From JAUXEH01 sp965533275 (lineage in GTDB: Bacteria > Acidobacteriota > Aminicenantia > Aminicenantales > Aminicenantaceae): 64,000 nucleotides of DNA. Position 1 is the first letter of the stretch, and each line of letters begins with the position of its first letter. Below the pieces are notes generated by a model. It was not told the DNA's origin. It made no database searches and saw nothing but the letters and a program-made list of their open reading frames with translations. The stretch spans positions 186,001-250,000 of the forward strand of contig CBESWG010000001.1 in assembly GCA_965533275.1 (NCBI GenBank), in the 5' to 3' direction. The position numbers and the translations under genes were made by a program. This document shows positions 43,447-52,539 of this stretch, piece after piece.

Positions 43447-43561
43447 CCACCTGCACCGCGCCCCAAGTTAAAAGGGCGATCAGAGAGGCCAGAAAAACGA
43501 GAGCGCTGCCCTGGAGTGCTTTTTTCGCCAGCTTGGTTCCGGCTTCGGTTGAAGTATGCAT
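43394..43561 (-). CDS. Possible 55-residue single-pass membrane protein
   Basis: An open frame from an ATG at 43561 encodes a short charged segment (MHTSTEAGTKLAKKALQG), then one strong hydrophobic helix (SALVFLASLIALLTWGAVQV) and a short polar tail. It has no good ribosome site, and its 3' half shares DNA with the glycosyltransferase-like relic in a different frame, so only one of the two readings is likely to be meaningful. It is either a small membrane protein or chance. Confidence 0.22.
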   Translation of the reverse strand: MHTSTEAGTKLAKKALQGSALVFLASLIALLTWGAVQVVGWRQGTMTGQVWGPAS

Positions 43562-43617
43562 AACGAAGCGCCCAGCTTACTGTGTTCCATGGTCAGACAT
43601 CAAGAGCAGCATGTCTA

Positions 43618-43646
43618 TTGATATCCGGCTCATGCCTGACTATAAT
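43618..43646 (+). promoter_or_regulatory. Near-consensus sigma70 promoter for the HEAT-repeat gene
   Basis: TTGATA at 43618-43623 and TATAAT at 43641-43646 are spaced by 17 bases, 11 of 12 consensus positions. The transcript would have a leader of about 42 bases ending in AGGAGG before the ATG at 43696. Confidence 0.75.
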
Positions 43647-43695
43647 TCAAACTCATGTTCGGACATGATCCCGATTCTTCAAGAGGAGGCAGTTG

Positions 43696-44859
43696 ATGCC
43701 ACTGTTTGGACCTCCAAATGTCCAAAAGTTGAAGTCCCGGCTGGATATCCGGGGTTTAATCAAGGCTCTGGACTATACGAAAAAGATAGAGATTCAAAGA
43801 GAAGCCGTGAAGGCCCTGGGAGCACTCAGGGCCGAGGCGTCGATAGAGCCGCTGATCTCCCAGCTCGAGGACGAAAATTGCGAATATCAAGCTCTGGTCA
43901 TCTCAGCCCTGGGAGAGATCAAAGCTGAGGATGCGGTACCTTCTCTGCTCAGCCGCCTTCGAAAACAAGGGGCCAGCGCCAGCGCCCCTGAGCTGACCGC
44001 GCTGCAGAACATCGGCCAGCCGGCGGCAGCCCCACTCCTGGACGTACTCCGCGACAATGCCCAGGACATGAAACAGTCACTCGCACTTATCAGAACTTTG
44101 GAAGCGCTCGGTGGAGACAGTGTGTCTGACGGGTTCCAGGAACTCATCTCTGCCAGATTTCCCTCTTTGATCGTTCCCTTGGCCGAAGCGCTCATCAGGA
44201 AGAATGACACACGTGTTATCCAGCGCCTTGCCGATGTATTGAGCACATCCCCCGGAGAAACTTGGTCCGCCCGGGTCGCCGCGATCTTAGAGGAGCTGGG
44301 CTGGATTCCCAGCGGTGAATCCCAAGAAGCCGCGAATTTTCTGGCCAAACGCGAGTGGAATAGGCTGGCCGAGCTTGGTGAACCAGCGGTCTTGCTCTTG
44401 AATCAACATCTGACAACAGGTCCTGTCTCAGAGATTGGGAATGCAGCGGAAACTCTCGGACAGATCGGCGATGAAAGGGCCGTAGATCCCATTGCAGCCC
44501 TGCTGAATCACAGGCGACCGGAGATCGCGGTAACGGCCGCTCGTGCGCTGGGAGAGATCGGCAGCAGCCAATCTGTCGAGATCCTCCTGCAGACTTCGGT
44601 GGATTCGGACTCAAAATCACTCCAGGCTGAAGTAGAGAGGTCCCTGGCCAAGATCGGCTCATCAGCCGTAAAACCCTTGATCGACCAGCTCAACAGCAGC
44701 GATCCGCAAGAGAGAAAAACCGCAGTCCGGATCCTTGGCGAGATAGGGGATAGGCGAGCACTCGATTTTCTCATCTCGGCCCAGGATGATCCCTCTCTCC
44801 AGCCCGAACTGGATGCAGCACTCGATCAACTTGGTTGGGAACCACACAACGGCCAGTAA
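43696..44859 (+). CDS. HEAT-repeat (PBS-lyase-type) scaffold protein
   Basis: A 387-residue cytoplasmic protein built from helical repeats of about 31 residues. Clear units are EIQREAVKALGALRAEASIE, CEYQALVISALGEIKAEDAV, IGNAAETLGQIGDERAVDPI, PEIAVTAARALGEIGSSQSV, LQAEVERSLAKIGSSAVKPL and ERKTAVRILGEIGDRRALDF. Such proteins act as binding scaffolds; phycobilin lyase activity is not implied. AGGAGG lies seven bases before the ATG at 43696, preceded by a strong promoter. It is followed by a PadR gene with its own candidate promoter. The partner protein is unknown. Confidence 0.88.
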   Translation: MPLFGPPNVQKLKSRLDIRGLIKALDYTKKIEIQREAVKALGALRAEASIEPLISQLEDENCEYQALVISALGEIKAEDAVPSLLSRLRKQGASASAPELTALQNIGQPAAAPLLDVLRDNAQDMKQSLALIRTLEALGGDSVSDGFQELISARFPSLIVPLAEALIRKNDTRVIQRLADVLSTSPGETWSARVAAILEELGWIPSGESQEAANFLAKREWNRLAELGEPAVLLLNQHLTTGPVSEIGNAAETLGQIGDERAVDPIAALLNHRRPEIAVTAARALGEIGSSQSVEILLQTSVDSDSKSLQAEVERSLAKIGSSAVKPLIDQLNSSDPQERKTAVRILGEIGDRRALDFLISAQDDPSLQPELDAALDQLGWEPHNGQ

Positions 44860-44889
44860 CTCTATTTATCCCACTCATTTTTATACTTA

Positions 44890-44917
44890 TTGAGATTTCC
44901 TAAACCCTTTTTACTAA
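44890..44917 (+). promoter_or_regulatory. Candidate promoter for the second PadR gene
   Basis: TTGAGA at 44890-44895 and TACTAA at 44912-44917 are separated by 16 bases in an AT-rich stretch. AGGAG lies about ten bases before the ATG at 44948. Confidence 0.3.
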
Positions 44918-44947
44918 TCTTTCGTAATAATAGGCAGGAGACAAGAT

Positions 44948-45277
44948 ATGGAAGTCCTATCCAGAGCAGATGAGATCCTGCTTCTAACGATCCTCAGACT
45001 GGAAGACGATGCCTACGGCGTCAGTATTGTGAGGGAAGTTCATACGCGGACCGGCAAGAAACTCAAGCCGGGTGGCCTTTGGGTTTCCTTAGACATCTTG
45101 GCAAAAAGAGGCTTGATATCCAAAAGCATGGGAGATCCCACACCCCAGAGGGGCGGACGCAGCAAGATCTACTACACGCTAACGCACTCAGGGCTCGAAG
45201 CGCTGAAAAGAGTAGAAGAATTCAACCGTTCATTGTGGGACGGGATGCAGGAAGGGATAAAGGATTACCCGATTTGA
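44948..45277 (+). CDS. PadR-family transcriptional regulator (second copy)
   Basis: A 109-residue winged-helix regulator homologous to the one at 25480-25809. SRADEILLLTILRLEDDAYG opens the first helices, KPGGLWVSLDILAKRGLI forms the recognition region, and RGGRSKIYYTLT the wing. The stop shares one base with the start of the following permease (TGATG), so the two are translationally coupled. This is the standard regulator-plus-target arrangement for PadR-permease pairs. AGGAG precedes the ATG. Its binding site is not evident, although the upstream region is AT rich. Confidence 0.9.
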   Translation: MEVLSRADEILLLTILRLEDDAYGVSIVREVHTRTGKKLKPGGLWVSLDILAKRGLISKSMGDPTPQRGGRSKIYYTLTHSGLEALKRVEEFNRSLWDGMQEGIKDYPI

Positions 45278-47811
45278 TGGCAAAACACAAGTTCTCCCGG
45301 CCGCTCCGATTGCTAGCCAGGCTGTCCTCGGCGATTGCACGCTCGGAGGAGAAGAGGACGATCATCGGCGATGTTGAGGAGATGTATGCGGATGTGGCAG
45401 AAGAAAGGGGACGCGGCCACGCCTTGATCTGGTATGTCTTCCAGCTTCTCAATATCTGTACTCAACTGCTTCTAAATACACTCTATTGGAGTCTGTCCAT
45501 GGGAAAGAATTATCTCAAGATCACTATTCGCAATCTCAGAAGGAACAAAGGCTTTTCTGTCATCAACATTGCCGGATTGGCAATCGGAATCGCCTGCTGC
45601 ATCCTGATCCTGCTCTGGGTACAGGACGAGCTGAGCTTTGATCGCTTCCATGACAATGCTGAGGATCTCTACGCGCCGACCTTCTCCAATGGCAGCACGA
45701 CAACACCCACGGCGTTGGCCGAATATCTGAAGTCAGAATACCCAGAGGTCATCCGAGCGGCTCGCTTCAGAGGCATCGGCTCCAACCTACTGAAATATGA
45801 AGATACCGAGATAAAACAGGAGCATGGCATCATGGTGGATCCTGATTTTCTCGGGATGTTCACATTCGTGTTCCTGGCCGGGAAGCCTGAAGCAGCCCTG
45901 GATTCTCCTCAATCCATCGTGATCTCTAAGAGCGTGGCCAGAAAGATATTCGGGAAAAAGGATCCTCTCGGTAACACGCTGACCTTTAATGTAGGAAATA
46001 GACTGACGGTAACGGGAGTGTTCGAGGATTATCCTTTGAACTCGCATTTTCGGTGCTCCTATCTCATCCCCCTGGTTATACCTAATCCTACCTGGCAGAC
46101 CAACAACATCCGCACCTATGTGCAGCTGCAGGCCGGCACCTTCGCTCAGTCTGTCAACCTCAAGATCTCTGATGTGGTTGAAAAACACAGACCTCAAGAC
46201 CAGCGCGCCATGTCCCTGCAGCCGGTCACACGGCTGCATCTGAATCCGTTCAACCACAGGGGCGGCCCCATCGTGTACGTCTACTTGTTCTCGGCTATGG
46301 CCCTGTTCATCCTCCTCATCGCCTGCATCAACTTCATAAACCTGACAACGGCAAAGGCCTCCTCTCGGGCCAAGGAAGTGGGCATCCGAAAGACCGTAGG
46401 AGCCTACCGGATCCACCTGATACGACAGTTTTTCAGCGAATCCCTGTTCCTGACATTCATTGCTCTGGTTGTGAGCCTGGGTATCGTTTACCTGTGTCTC
46501 CCGCTATTCAACTATCTCACCGGCAAAACGTTCACCTGGGGATTTCTGTTTCAGCAAGCCGTCCTGCTTGGAATTTTCGGGATCATCCTGCTTACGGTTG
46601 GCGCAGCCGGTAGCTATCCCGCACTGTTCCTGTCCCGCTTCCAGCCTGTCAAAGCCTTAAAGGGAAAACAAATGTCTGGGGCTAAGGGCGTCCTCTTCCG
46701 CAGGGTATTGGTCGTTGTACAGTTTGCTCTGTCCGCTCTTTTGATCCTTTCGACCATGATGGTTTTCCGACAGGTGCATTTTCTCAGGTCACGCGATGTC
46801 GGGATCGCGAAAGACAATATTGTCTATTTCGGTATCGGCTCTCGGTTCCGTCAAAACAGCACGACCATCAAGACAGAACTGCTGTCCAACCCCAACGTTC
46901 TCAACGTTGCCTTGACAGATATACCTCCCTATCGCTGGATGTCGAATGCCGGTATCGGAGATGTCGATTGGGAGGGAAAAACAGATCAGAAGGTCAAGAT
47001 GGTCATGACAAATGTGGACTATGACTATCAGGCCACTTTCGGGCTTGAGATCGACCGCGGCCGCTTTTTTTCCAAAGAATTCCCCACGGATGCTGCCGAG
47101 GCCTATGTGGTCAACCAGGCTGCGGTCAACGCTATGGAAATGGAGGATCCTGTCGGAAATGAGCTCAAGGTCTGGGACCGGAGAGGAAAAATCATCGGCG
47201 TTCTCAAGGACTATCATTTTGAATCCCTTCACAATCCGATCATCCCCATGGCCATGCGCATCGAGCCCACCGGGCTTTACCAGGCTTGTGTCCGGATCTC
47301 TCCCCTCAACGTGCCTGAGACTCTGGCATTTTTGGAGCAAACGTGGAAGCAGGTCTATCCGGAATATCCGTTTGAGTACCAATTCCTGGACGAAACGATC
47401 CAGAACCAGTACCGCTCGGAAGAACAGGTCGGAAAGATCGTGAGCGTCTTCACGATCCTGGCCATCCTCATTTCGTGCCTTGGAATCTTCGGATTGTCTT
47501 CCTACACCGCCGAACAGCGTACCAAGGAGATCGGGATCCGTAAGGTTCTGGGTGCGTCGGTTTCCAGTGTCATCGGCGATATTTCTAAGGAATTCATCAT
47601 ACTGGTCCTTGTCGCCAATATCCTGGCCTGGCCCCTGGCATACTACCTGATGAATCGATGGCTGCAGGAGTTTGCCTACCGCACCACGATCGGTTGGTGG
47701 ACATATCTCTTGACCGGAGCAGCCGTACTCCTGATATCGCTGATGACGGTCAGCTGGCAGATCCTGCGCGCCGCCACAGCCAATCCCGTGGATTCTCTGA
47801 GGTATGAATAG
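45277..47811 (+). CDS. FtsX/MacB-type ABC permease with prefix domain (second copy)
   Basis: An 844-residue paralogue of the permease at 22844-25456. The prefix (about 1-75) contains EEKRTIIGDVEEMYADVAEE. The first helix is INIAGLAIGIACCILILLWV, then the core domain, three helices near 340-460 (RAKEVGIRKTVGA between them), a second core domain, and the last FtsX block (EQRTKEIGIRKVLGASVSSV). It ends DSLRYE like its paralogue. It begins inside the PadR stop codon. No ATPase is adjacent, so it would need one encoded elsewhere or act alone. A longer upstream reading frame inside the PadR gene was not used, because the coupled ATG starts exactly where the prefix domain begins. Confidence 0.9.
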   Translation: MAKHKFSRPLRLLARLSSAIARSEEKRTIIGDVEEMYADVAEERGRGHALIWYVFQLLNICTQLLLNTLYWSLSMGKNYLKITIRNLRRNKGFSVINIAGLAIGIACCILILLWVQDELSFDRFHDNAEDLYAPTFSNGSTTTPTALAEYLKSEYPEVIRAARFRGIGSNLLKYEDTEIKQEHGIMVDPDFLGMFTFVFLAGKPEAALDSPQSIVISKSVARKIFGKKDPLGNTLTFNVGNRLTVTGVFEDYPLNSHFRCSYLIPLVIPNPTWQTNNIRTYVQLQAGTFAQSVNLKISDVVEKHRPQDQRAMSLQPVTRLHLNPFNHRGGPIVYVYLFSAMALFILLIACINFINLTTAKASSRAKEVGIRKTVGAYRIHLIRQFFSESLFLTFIALVVSLGIVYLCLPLFNYLTGKTFTWGFLFQQAVLLGIFGIILLTVGAAGSYPALFLSRFQPVKALKGKQMSGAKGVLFRRVLVVVQFALSALLILSTMMVFRQVHFLRSRDVGIAKDNIVYFGIGSRFRQNSTTIKTELLSNPNVLNVALTDIPPYRWMSNAGIGDVDWEGKTDQKVKMVMTNVDYDYQATFGLEIDRGRFFSKEFPTDAAEAYVVNQAAVNAMEMEDPVGNELKVWDRRGKIIGVLKDYHFESLHNPIIPMAMRIEPTGLYQACVRISPLNVPETLAFLEQTWKQVYPEYPFEYQFLDETIQNQYRSEEQVGKIVSVFTILAILISCLGIFGLSSYTAEQRTKEIGIRKVLGASVSSVIGDISKEFIILVLVANILAWPLAYYLMNRWLQEFAYRTTIGWWTYLLTGAAVLLISLMTVSWQILRAATANPVDSLRYE

Positions 47812-47828
47812 GGGAGATGTCCCCTTTT
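47811..47828 (+). terminator. Possible weak terminator after the permease gene
   Basis: GGGGA, loop GATG, TCCCC, then TTTT, beginning at the last base of the permease stop codon. The stem is only five G/C-rich pairs and the T-run is short. It lies between convergent genes, where a terminator is expected. Confidence 0.4.
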
Positions 47829-47859
47829 CGGAACCGTACAAATAAGAAGAGTGATATCT

Positions 47860-49758
47860 TTACACGTGAGGGATGTCGGTATAGTGAGCAATCTCAAAAC
47901 TCGTGGTCGCCAGATCCTCTCGGCCGATGGCGTGGACGTCTGCGTGTCCGGTCAAACGGGCGAAAGTCTTGAGTTCTTCAGTGCTGACTCGGAGAAAATT
48001 TTCGACTCGTTTTGCAGCATGTTCGATCCGCATCCGCGATCTCATCTCGGGCCTTTGAGTTGTCACTCCGACCGGGCACCATCCCGTGTGACAGATGCGG
48101 TACTGCTGGCAGGCGGCCGCTATGAGTGCAGCCGTGCCCACGGCTACCGCATCGGCACCCATGGCCAGGGCTTTGGCGAAATCGGGCGACAGCCGCAGAC
48201 CACCGGTGATGACGAGTGAGATCCCCTCCGCCTTCTGTGCATCAAGATACTTTCTGGCCCGGTAGAGGGCATAGATCGTGGGGACTGAGGTCGCCGCTTT
48301 GACCATTTTGGGGCTGGCGGCCGTCGCACCTGGACGACCATCTATTGTGATGAAATCTGGCCCGGCATAGAGTGCCACGGCCATGTCCGCCTCGATCCTT
48401 CCTGCAGCAAGCTTGATCCCAATGGGCTTTCCCCCGGATTTCTCTCGGAGCATCGAGACAGTCTCTTTGAGGTCGTCCCGATTCTTCATATCGAGAAAGC
48501 GGGACGGGCTGATGATGTCCTGTCCCTCTGCGAATCCTCGGATAGCGGCAATCTCGCTCGTCACTTTGGCACCTGGCAGGTGTCCCCCCATCCCGGGTTT
48601 TGCCGACTGCCCGATCTTGATCTCTATTGCGTCCACACGTTTGAAGTTTTCTTCGGTTGCGCTGTATTTGTTGGGGACATATTCAAAAATATACTTGTAG
48701 GCATTGGTGAAAGACTCCTCCAGCAATCCTCCTTCTCCCGAACACATGGCTGTTTTAGCAGCTGCGGACCCCATAGCGAGAGCGATCTTGATCTCACTGG
48801 ACAGTGCACCGAAGGACATGTGCGTGACGTAGATCGGGGATTCTATCTCCAGAGGATACTTGGCATTGGGCCCGATCACCGTGGTGGTACTCACCCGTTC
48901 ATTGTCGTTTAAAGGAAAAGAGTCCAGTTGAGCACCCTGGATCAGGATCTCGTCCCATGAGATGACCGCCTTCTTGGTCCGCATGGGTTCGATCTGGGAG
49001 GTGCCAGTCCTGGAAATAGCATGAATGTCGGCCATGGAATCCTCGAAATCATCCAGATCGCGTTCCAAATTCCCAAGAAAATCCCCCATGGCTAACTCTG
49101 CTGAGTGCTCCAGAGGGATCTCGACCTCGTCATCTTCGAACTTGTTGTACCAGTGCGTGCCGTCGCAAAAGGGCTTGTTCTTAGAGCCTCCGCACCGGCA
49201 CAGAGTATAATGTTCGGACGATTCCGGTTGATCCCCATTCGAATCTTCCAGCTCGATCCCTCCCATACAATAGTAGGGGCCGTTCTTCCTGAGCTGGATG
49301 GAGGGTTCCCTGGGCAAACTGTCATGCCTTTCTCCGCCCAATGTGTAACTCAGCGCGCCCGAAGGACACATCTCGATGACACGGACGACCTCTTCGACCG
49401 AGGCACCATCAGGATCGATCCAGGGTTCCTGGCGCATGCGGAAGACAGAGGGCAGGTTGTCCGTGCAGTGGCCCGCATGGGAACACACACCCCTGTTGTC
49501 GTGAATGATGATATCCTTTCCTGCATAGTCATCCATCTGATCCGGGACGCGGCCCTCAATTTTCCCGCTGTTGAAAGCGATCTTGGTGTGGGCCCCATCG
49601 CAGTGCGGTTTGCTTCCGCTCTGACCGCAGCGGCAGAGGACCATGGTTTTTGCTGTGCGGGCTGATTCCCCTTGTGATGTCTTCAAGTCTTCAAGATCGA
49701 AGGTCACATAAGGTCCATCTTCAGTGGCATTGATCTTGGGCCTTTTTGTACTTGCCAT
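47860..49758 (-). CDS. CDGSH / ferredoxin-like / CDGSH / glutamate-synthase FMN domain fusion
   Basis: A 632-residue cytoplasmic iron-sulfur flavoprotein. Domains in order: CDGSH cluster 1 (C42, C44, C53, H57); a divergent ferredoxin-like domain with C92, C98 and C131 (GVCSHAGHC, then EMCPSGA); CDGSH cluster 2 (C187, C189, C198, H202); a linker; then the FMN-binding domain of glutamate synthase (about 290-620), with GHLPGAKVT, IGIKLAAG, TIDGRPGATAASP and the 3Fe-4S cysteines C550, C556, C561. The glutaminase domain of GltB is absent, so it may be a stand-alone synthase or another FMN oxidoreductase fed by electrons through the N-terminal clusters. AAGGAGG precedes the ATG. It appears monocistronic. 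Confidence 0.9.
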   Translation of the reverse strand: MASTKRPKINATEDGPYVTFDLEDLKTSQGESARTAKTMVLCRCGQSGSKPHCDGAHTKIAFNSGKIEGRVPDQMDDYAGKDIIIHDNRGVCSHAGHCTDNLPSVFRMRQEPWIDPDGASVEEVVRVIEMCPSGALSYTLGGERHDSLPREPSIQLRKNGPYYCMGGIELEDSNGDQPESSEHYTLCRCGGSKNKPFCDGTHWYNKFEDDEVEIPLEHSAELAMGDFLGNLERDLDDFEDSMADIHAISRTGTSQIEPMRTKKAVISWDEILIQGAQLDSFPLNDNERVSTTTVIGPNAKYPLEIESPIYVTHMSFGALSSEIKIALAMGSAAAKTAMCSGEGGLLEESFTNAYKYIFEYVPNKYSATEENFKRVDAIEIKIGQSAKPGMGGHLPGAKVTSEIAAIRGFAEGQDIISPSRFLDMKNRDDLKETVSMLREKSGGKPIGIKLAAGRIEADMAVALYAGPDFITIDGRPGATAASPKMVKAATSVPTIYALYRARKYLDAQKAEGISLVITGGLRLSPDFAKALAMGADAVAVGTAALIAAACQQYRICHTGWCPVGVTTQRPEMRSRMRIEHAAKRVENFLRVSTEELKTFARLTGHADVHAIGREDLATTSFEIAHYTDIPHV

Positions 49759-49914
49759 GCCATCCCTCCTTAAAGATTTGTTCTCAATGTCCTTCCGGAT
49801 CTATCCCGAAAGCGTTGTTGTGATTGTATACGAACTCAAGAGATCGCACCAATCCGGGTCAGATATACTGGGCTTCGCTGCATCACGGGCTGGGCTTTCT
49901 CATCAAAGTCTTGA

Positions 49915-49944
49915 TTGAGTTGTCCAGAGTAAATGTGCTAAAAC
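49915..49944 (+). promoter_or_regulatory. Candidate promoter directly before rsgA
   Basis: TTGAGT at 49915-49920 and TAAAAC at 49939-49944 are separated by 18 bases. The -10 box ends ten bases before the ATG at 49955, which has no ribosome site, so the message may be leaderless. Confidence 0.35.
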
Positions 49945-49954
49945 TCCTTATGCT

Positions 49955-51073
49955 ATGCAAGAGCACTTATCTCCCAGCCTCATTGAACTGGGCTGGGACT
50001 CGGATTTCGAGCTGGAGATGTCCCCTTTTGTCAATGAGGGATTGGTCCCTGCCCGGATCACACGCCAGGACAAGGGCATCTACACGGTGCTGGGACAGTT
50101 CGGCCGAACTGCCGCAGAGCTGTCTGGACGGATCCAGCATGAAGCGGACTCGAGGGCGCAGCTGCCGGCGGTAGGGGATTGGGTCGCTCTCCGGCTCCAG
50201 CAGCAGGGCGAAGGGAGAGCCATCATCCATGCCGTTTTAAGCCGCCGCAGCTTTTTTTCCCGTAAAGAGGCGGGGAAGCGTACCGGTGAACAGGTGCTCT
50301 GCGCGAATATCGACACGGCCTTCATCGTCAGTTCTCTGGTAGGCGAGCGCGGTTTTGTCCCGCGGCGCATCGAACGGTACCTCACGATGGTGCAGAATGC
50401 AGACGTGGACCCGGTTATCCTGCTCAATAAGCAGGATCTCTGTAAGAAATTCGAGAAGTGCGTCTTCCAGACAGAAGAGGTGGCACCGGGTGTTCCCGTA
50501 TATGCAGTCAGCGCCTTGACGGGTGAGGGAATCCCCTCGGTCGTCAATCATCTCGAGCCTGGAAAGACCGGAGTACTTGTGGGGCCGTCAGGAGTAGGGA
50601 AGTCGAGCCTTATCAATGCCCTGTTGGGGAAGGAGTCCGTAAAGACGGGGCCCGTGCGGCCTGAAGACGGACGTGGACGTCATGTCACCAGCTGGCGGGA
50701 GCTCATCGTTATCCCGGGGCATGGGATCATCATCGACACGCCGGGCATGCGCGAACTTCAGCTGTGGGCCGAGGATGGGGCGCTGGAGGGGAGCTTTGCA
50801 GATATCGTCGACCTGACGCAAAAATGTCGGTTTCGCGACTGCACGCATGGGAGCGAGCCGGGCTGTGCCGTACAGAAGGCTGTTAAAGACGGAGACCTCG
50901 AGGCGGCACGGCTGGACAGCTATTTTCGCCAGCAGGATGAGCTGCATTACCTGGAGCTCCGCAAGGACCAACACGCCAGGAAGATCGAACAGGACAAGTG
51001 GAAGTCTATACACAAAAGTGTTAAAACTCTCAATAAGATCGATCCCAAGCGCAAATGGGAAAAGGGATCCTAG
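49955..51073 (+). CDS. rsgA: Small ribosomal subunit biogenesis GTPase RsgA
   Basis: A 372-residue circularly permuted GTPase that assists late 30S maturation. An N-terminal OB-fold (about 30-100, AVGDWVALR) is followed by the permuted G motifs: NKQDL (G4), SALTG (G5), GPSGVGKSS at 210-218 (G1) and DTPGMRE (G3). The C-terminal zinc knuckle reads CRFRDCTH then EPGCAV. The tail ends RKWEKGS, basic as usual for rRNA binding. No Shine-Dalgarno sequence is visible. It converges with trkH 18 bases away. The family assignment is certain. Confidence 0.96.
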   Translation: MQEHLSPSLIELGWDSDFELEMSPFVNEGLVPARITRQDKGIYTVLGQFGRTAAELSGRIQHEADSRAQLPAVGDWVALRLQQQGEGRAIIHAVLSRRSFFSRKEAGKRTGEQVLCANIDTAFIVSSLVGERGFVPRRIERYLTMVQNADVDPVILLNKQDLCKKFEKCVFQTEEVAPGVPVYAVSALTGEGIPSVVNHLEPGKTGVLVGPSGVGKSSLINALLGKESVKTGPVRPEDGRGRHVTSWRELIVIPGHGIIIDTPGMRELQLWAEDGALEGSFADIVDLTQKCRFRDCTHGSEPGCAVQKAVKDGDLEAARLDSYFRQQDELHYLELRKDQHARKIEQDKWKSIHKSVKTLNKIDPKRKWEKGS

Positions 51074-51091
51074 ATCTCGGACCTTTCTAAA

Positions 51092-52534
51092 CTATTTCTT
51101 CCAGAAAGCGGGAGCAAAGAGGATGAGGACCGTGTAGATCTCCAGACGGCCGGCCAGCATCAGGAAGGTTAGAACCCATTTCCCGAACACAGTGACATGT
51201 GCATAGTTATCGGTGGGCCCCACACTTCCCAATCCGGGACCGATGTTCCCCAAGGTGGCCGCAGTGGCCCCCAAGGAGGAGAGAAGGTCCAGTCCGGCGA
51301 TATCCATCAAGATCACACCCATGATAAACAGGCCCAACATGAGGGCCTGGAAACCAAGGACATTCGTCACGATACTCCTTTGGATCACCGTGTCACCAAT
51401 TCGGACAGGAATCACGGCATTGGGGTGGAGCAGGCGCTTGACCTCTGCGCGTACAAACTGCAGCAGGATCATTAAACGAATAACCTTCATTCCACCCCCG
51501 GTGCTGCCGGCACATCCGCCGATAAACATGAAGAGGAACAGGATAAACTGCGATGTCACAGACCACTGTTCGAAATCAGCCGTCCCAAAACCTGTCGTGG
51601 TCAAGATCGACACAACCTGGAAGAGGGTTGTACGGAAAGCGGTCTCGAGACGGGGGAAGTGATGCTGGAAGGTATTGATCCCGATGAGCAGGAGCCCCCC
51701 TCCGATCAAGAACATGAAAAAATTGAATTCATGGTTTTTGCGGTAGCAGTCGAATTTCCGCTTTAAGAACTTGTAGTGCAGAGAAAAGCTGGTCCCTGCC
51801 AGTAGCATGAACGCGATGATCACATACTGTATGTATGGCGACGTATAGTGCCCGATGCTGGCATTCTTGGTGGAAAATCCTCCGGTTGCCATGGTCCCGA
51901 AGGTGTGGCAGAGTGCATCGAAGAGCGTCATCCCTCCAAGCATGAGCAATCCGGTCTCCAGGCCCGATATGAGCACATAGATCCCCCACAAGATCTTTGC
52001 GGTCTCTGTCACGCGGGGTGTGAGTTTATCCGGCGCCGGTCCTGGAGTCTCGGCCTTGAAGAGCTGCATGCCGCCAACGCCCAGGAACGGGAGGATGGCG
52101 ATCGAGAGCACGATGATACCCATACCGCCCAGCCAGTGCGTAAGGCTCCTCCAGAAGAGGAGCCCGTGCGGAAGCGCCTCGACATCTTCCAGGATAGTGG
52201 CGCCTGTAGTTGTGAAGCCGGACATGGTCTCGAAAAAGGCGTTCGTGAAGTTGGGGATCGCGCCGGAAAGAATGAAGGGAAGGCATCCGAAGAGCGAGAA
52301 GAAGACCCAGCCTAGGGTCACGATCGCAAAGGCCTCCCGGGCGTGGACATCTTCGTCCAACTTCGTCAGCTTGAAAAAGAGAAGGCCCGCGACCAGCGTG
52401 ATGCCGGCTGCGATCAGGAAAAAAACGAAATCGCCACCGCCATAGTACAATGAAAAGGGAATTGGGAGCAGGAGGACGACGGACAGGAAGATGAGGAGGA
52501 GTCCCAAGATGTGGATGACGAGATGGAATCTCAT
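51092..52534 (-). CDS. trkH: Potassium uptake protein TrkH
   Basis: A 480-residue membrane subunit of the Trk potassium channel-transporter. Four MPM-like repeats are recognisable by filter loops such as MSGFTTTGATI, TMATGGFSTKN, LTTTGFGTADFE and ATLGNIGPGLGSVGP. About ten transmembrane helices are evident. It starts five bases after the trkA stop, so the two form the operon trkA-trkH with regulatory subunit first. It works with TrkA, which binds nucleotide and gates the pore. The C-terminus lies 18 bases from the convergent rsgA stop. There is no separate ABC-type TrkE partner in view. Confidence 0.95.
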   Translation of the reverse strand: MRFHLVIHILGLLLIFLSVVLLLPIPFSLYYGGGDFVFFLIAAGITLVAGLLFFKLTKLDEDVHAREAFAIVTLGWVFFSLFGCLPFILSGAIPNFTNAFFETMSGFTTTGATILEDVEALPHGLLFWRSLTHWLGGMGIIVLSIAILPFLGVGGMQLFKAETPGPAPDKLTPRVTETAKILWGIYVLISGLETGLLMLGGMTLFDALCHTFGTMATGGFSTKNASIGHYTSPYIQYVIIAFMLLAGTSFSLHYKFLKRKFDCYRKNHEFNFFMFLIGGGLLLIGINTFQHHFPRLETAFRTTLFQVVSILTTTGFGTADFEQWSVTSQFILFLFMFIGGCAGSTGGGMKVIRLMILLQFVRAEVKRLLHPNAVIPVRIGDTVIQRSIVTNVLGFQALMLGLFIMGVILMDIAGLDLLSSLGATAATLGNIGPGLGSVGPTDNYAHVTVFGKWVLTFLMLAGRLEIYTVLILFAPAFWKK

Positions 52535-52539
52535 AGCTA

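Noticed and set aside
45079..45276. Upstream extension of the second permease into the PadR gene
   Set aside because: It would overlap the PadR coding sequence in another frame; the TGATG-coupled ATG at 45277 marks the prefix-domain start.
46789..47841. Minus-strand frame of about 350 codons opposite the second permease
   Set aside because: The plus strand encodes a clear FtsX block; the minus frame has no family features.
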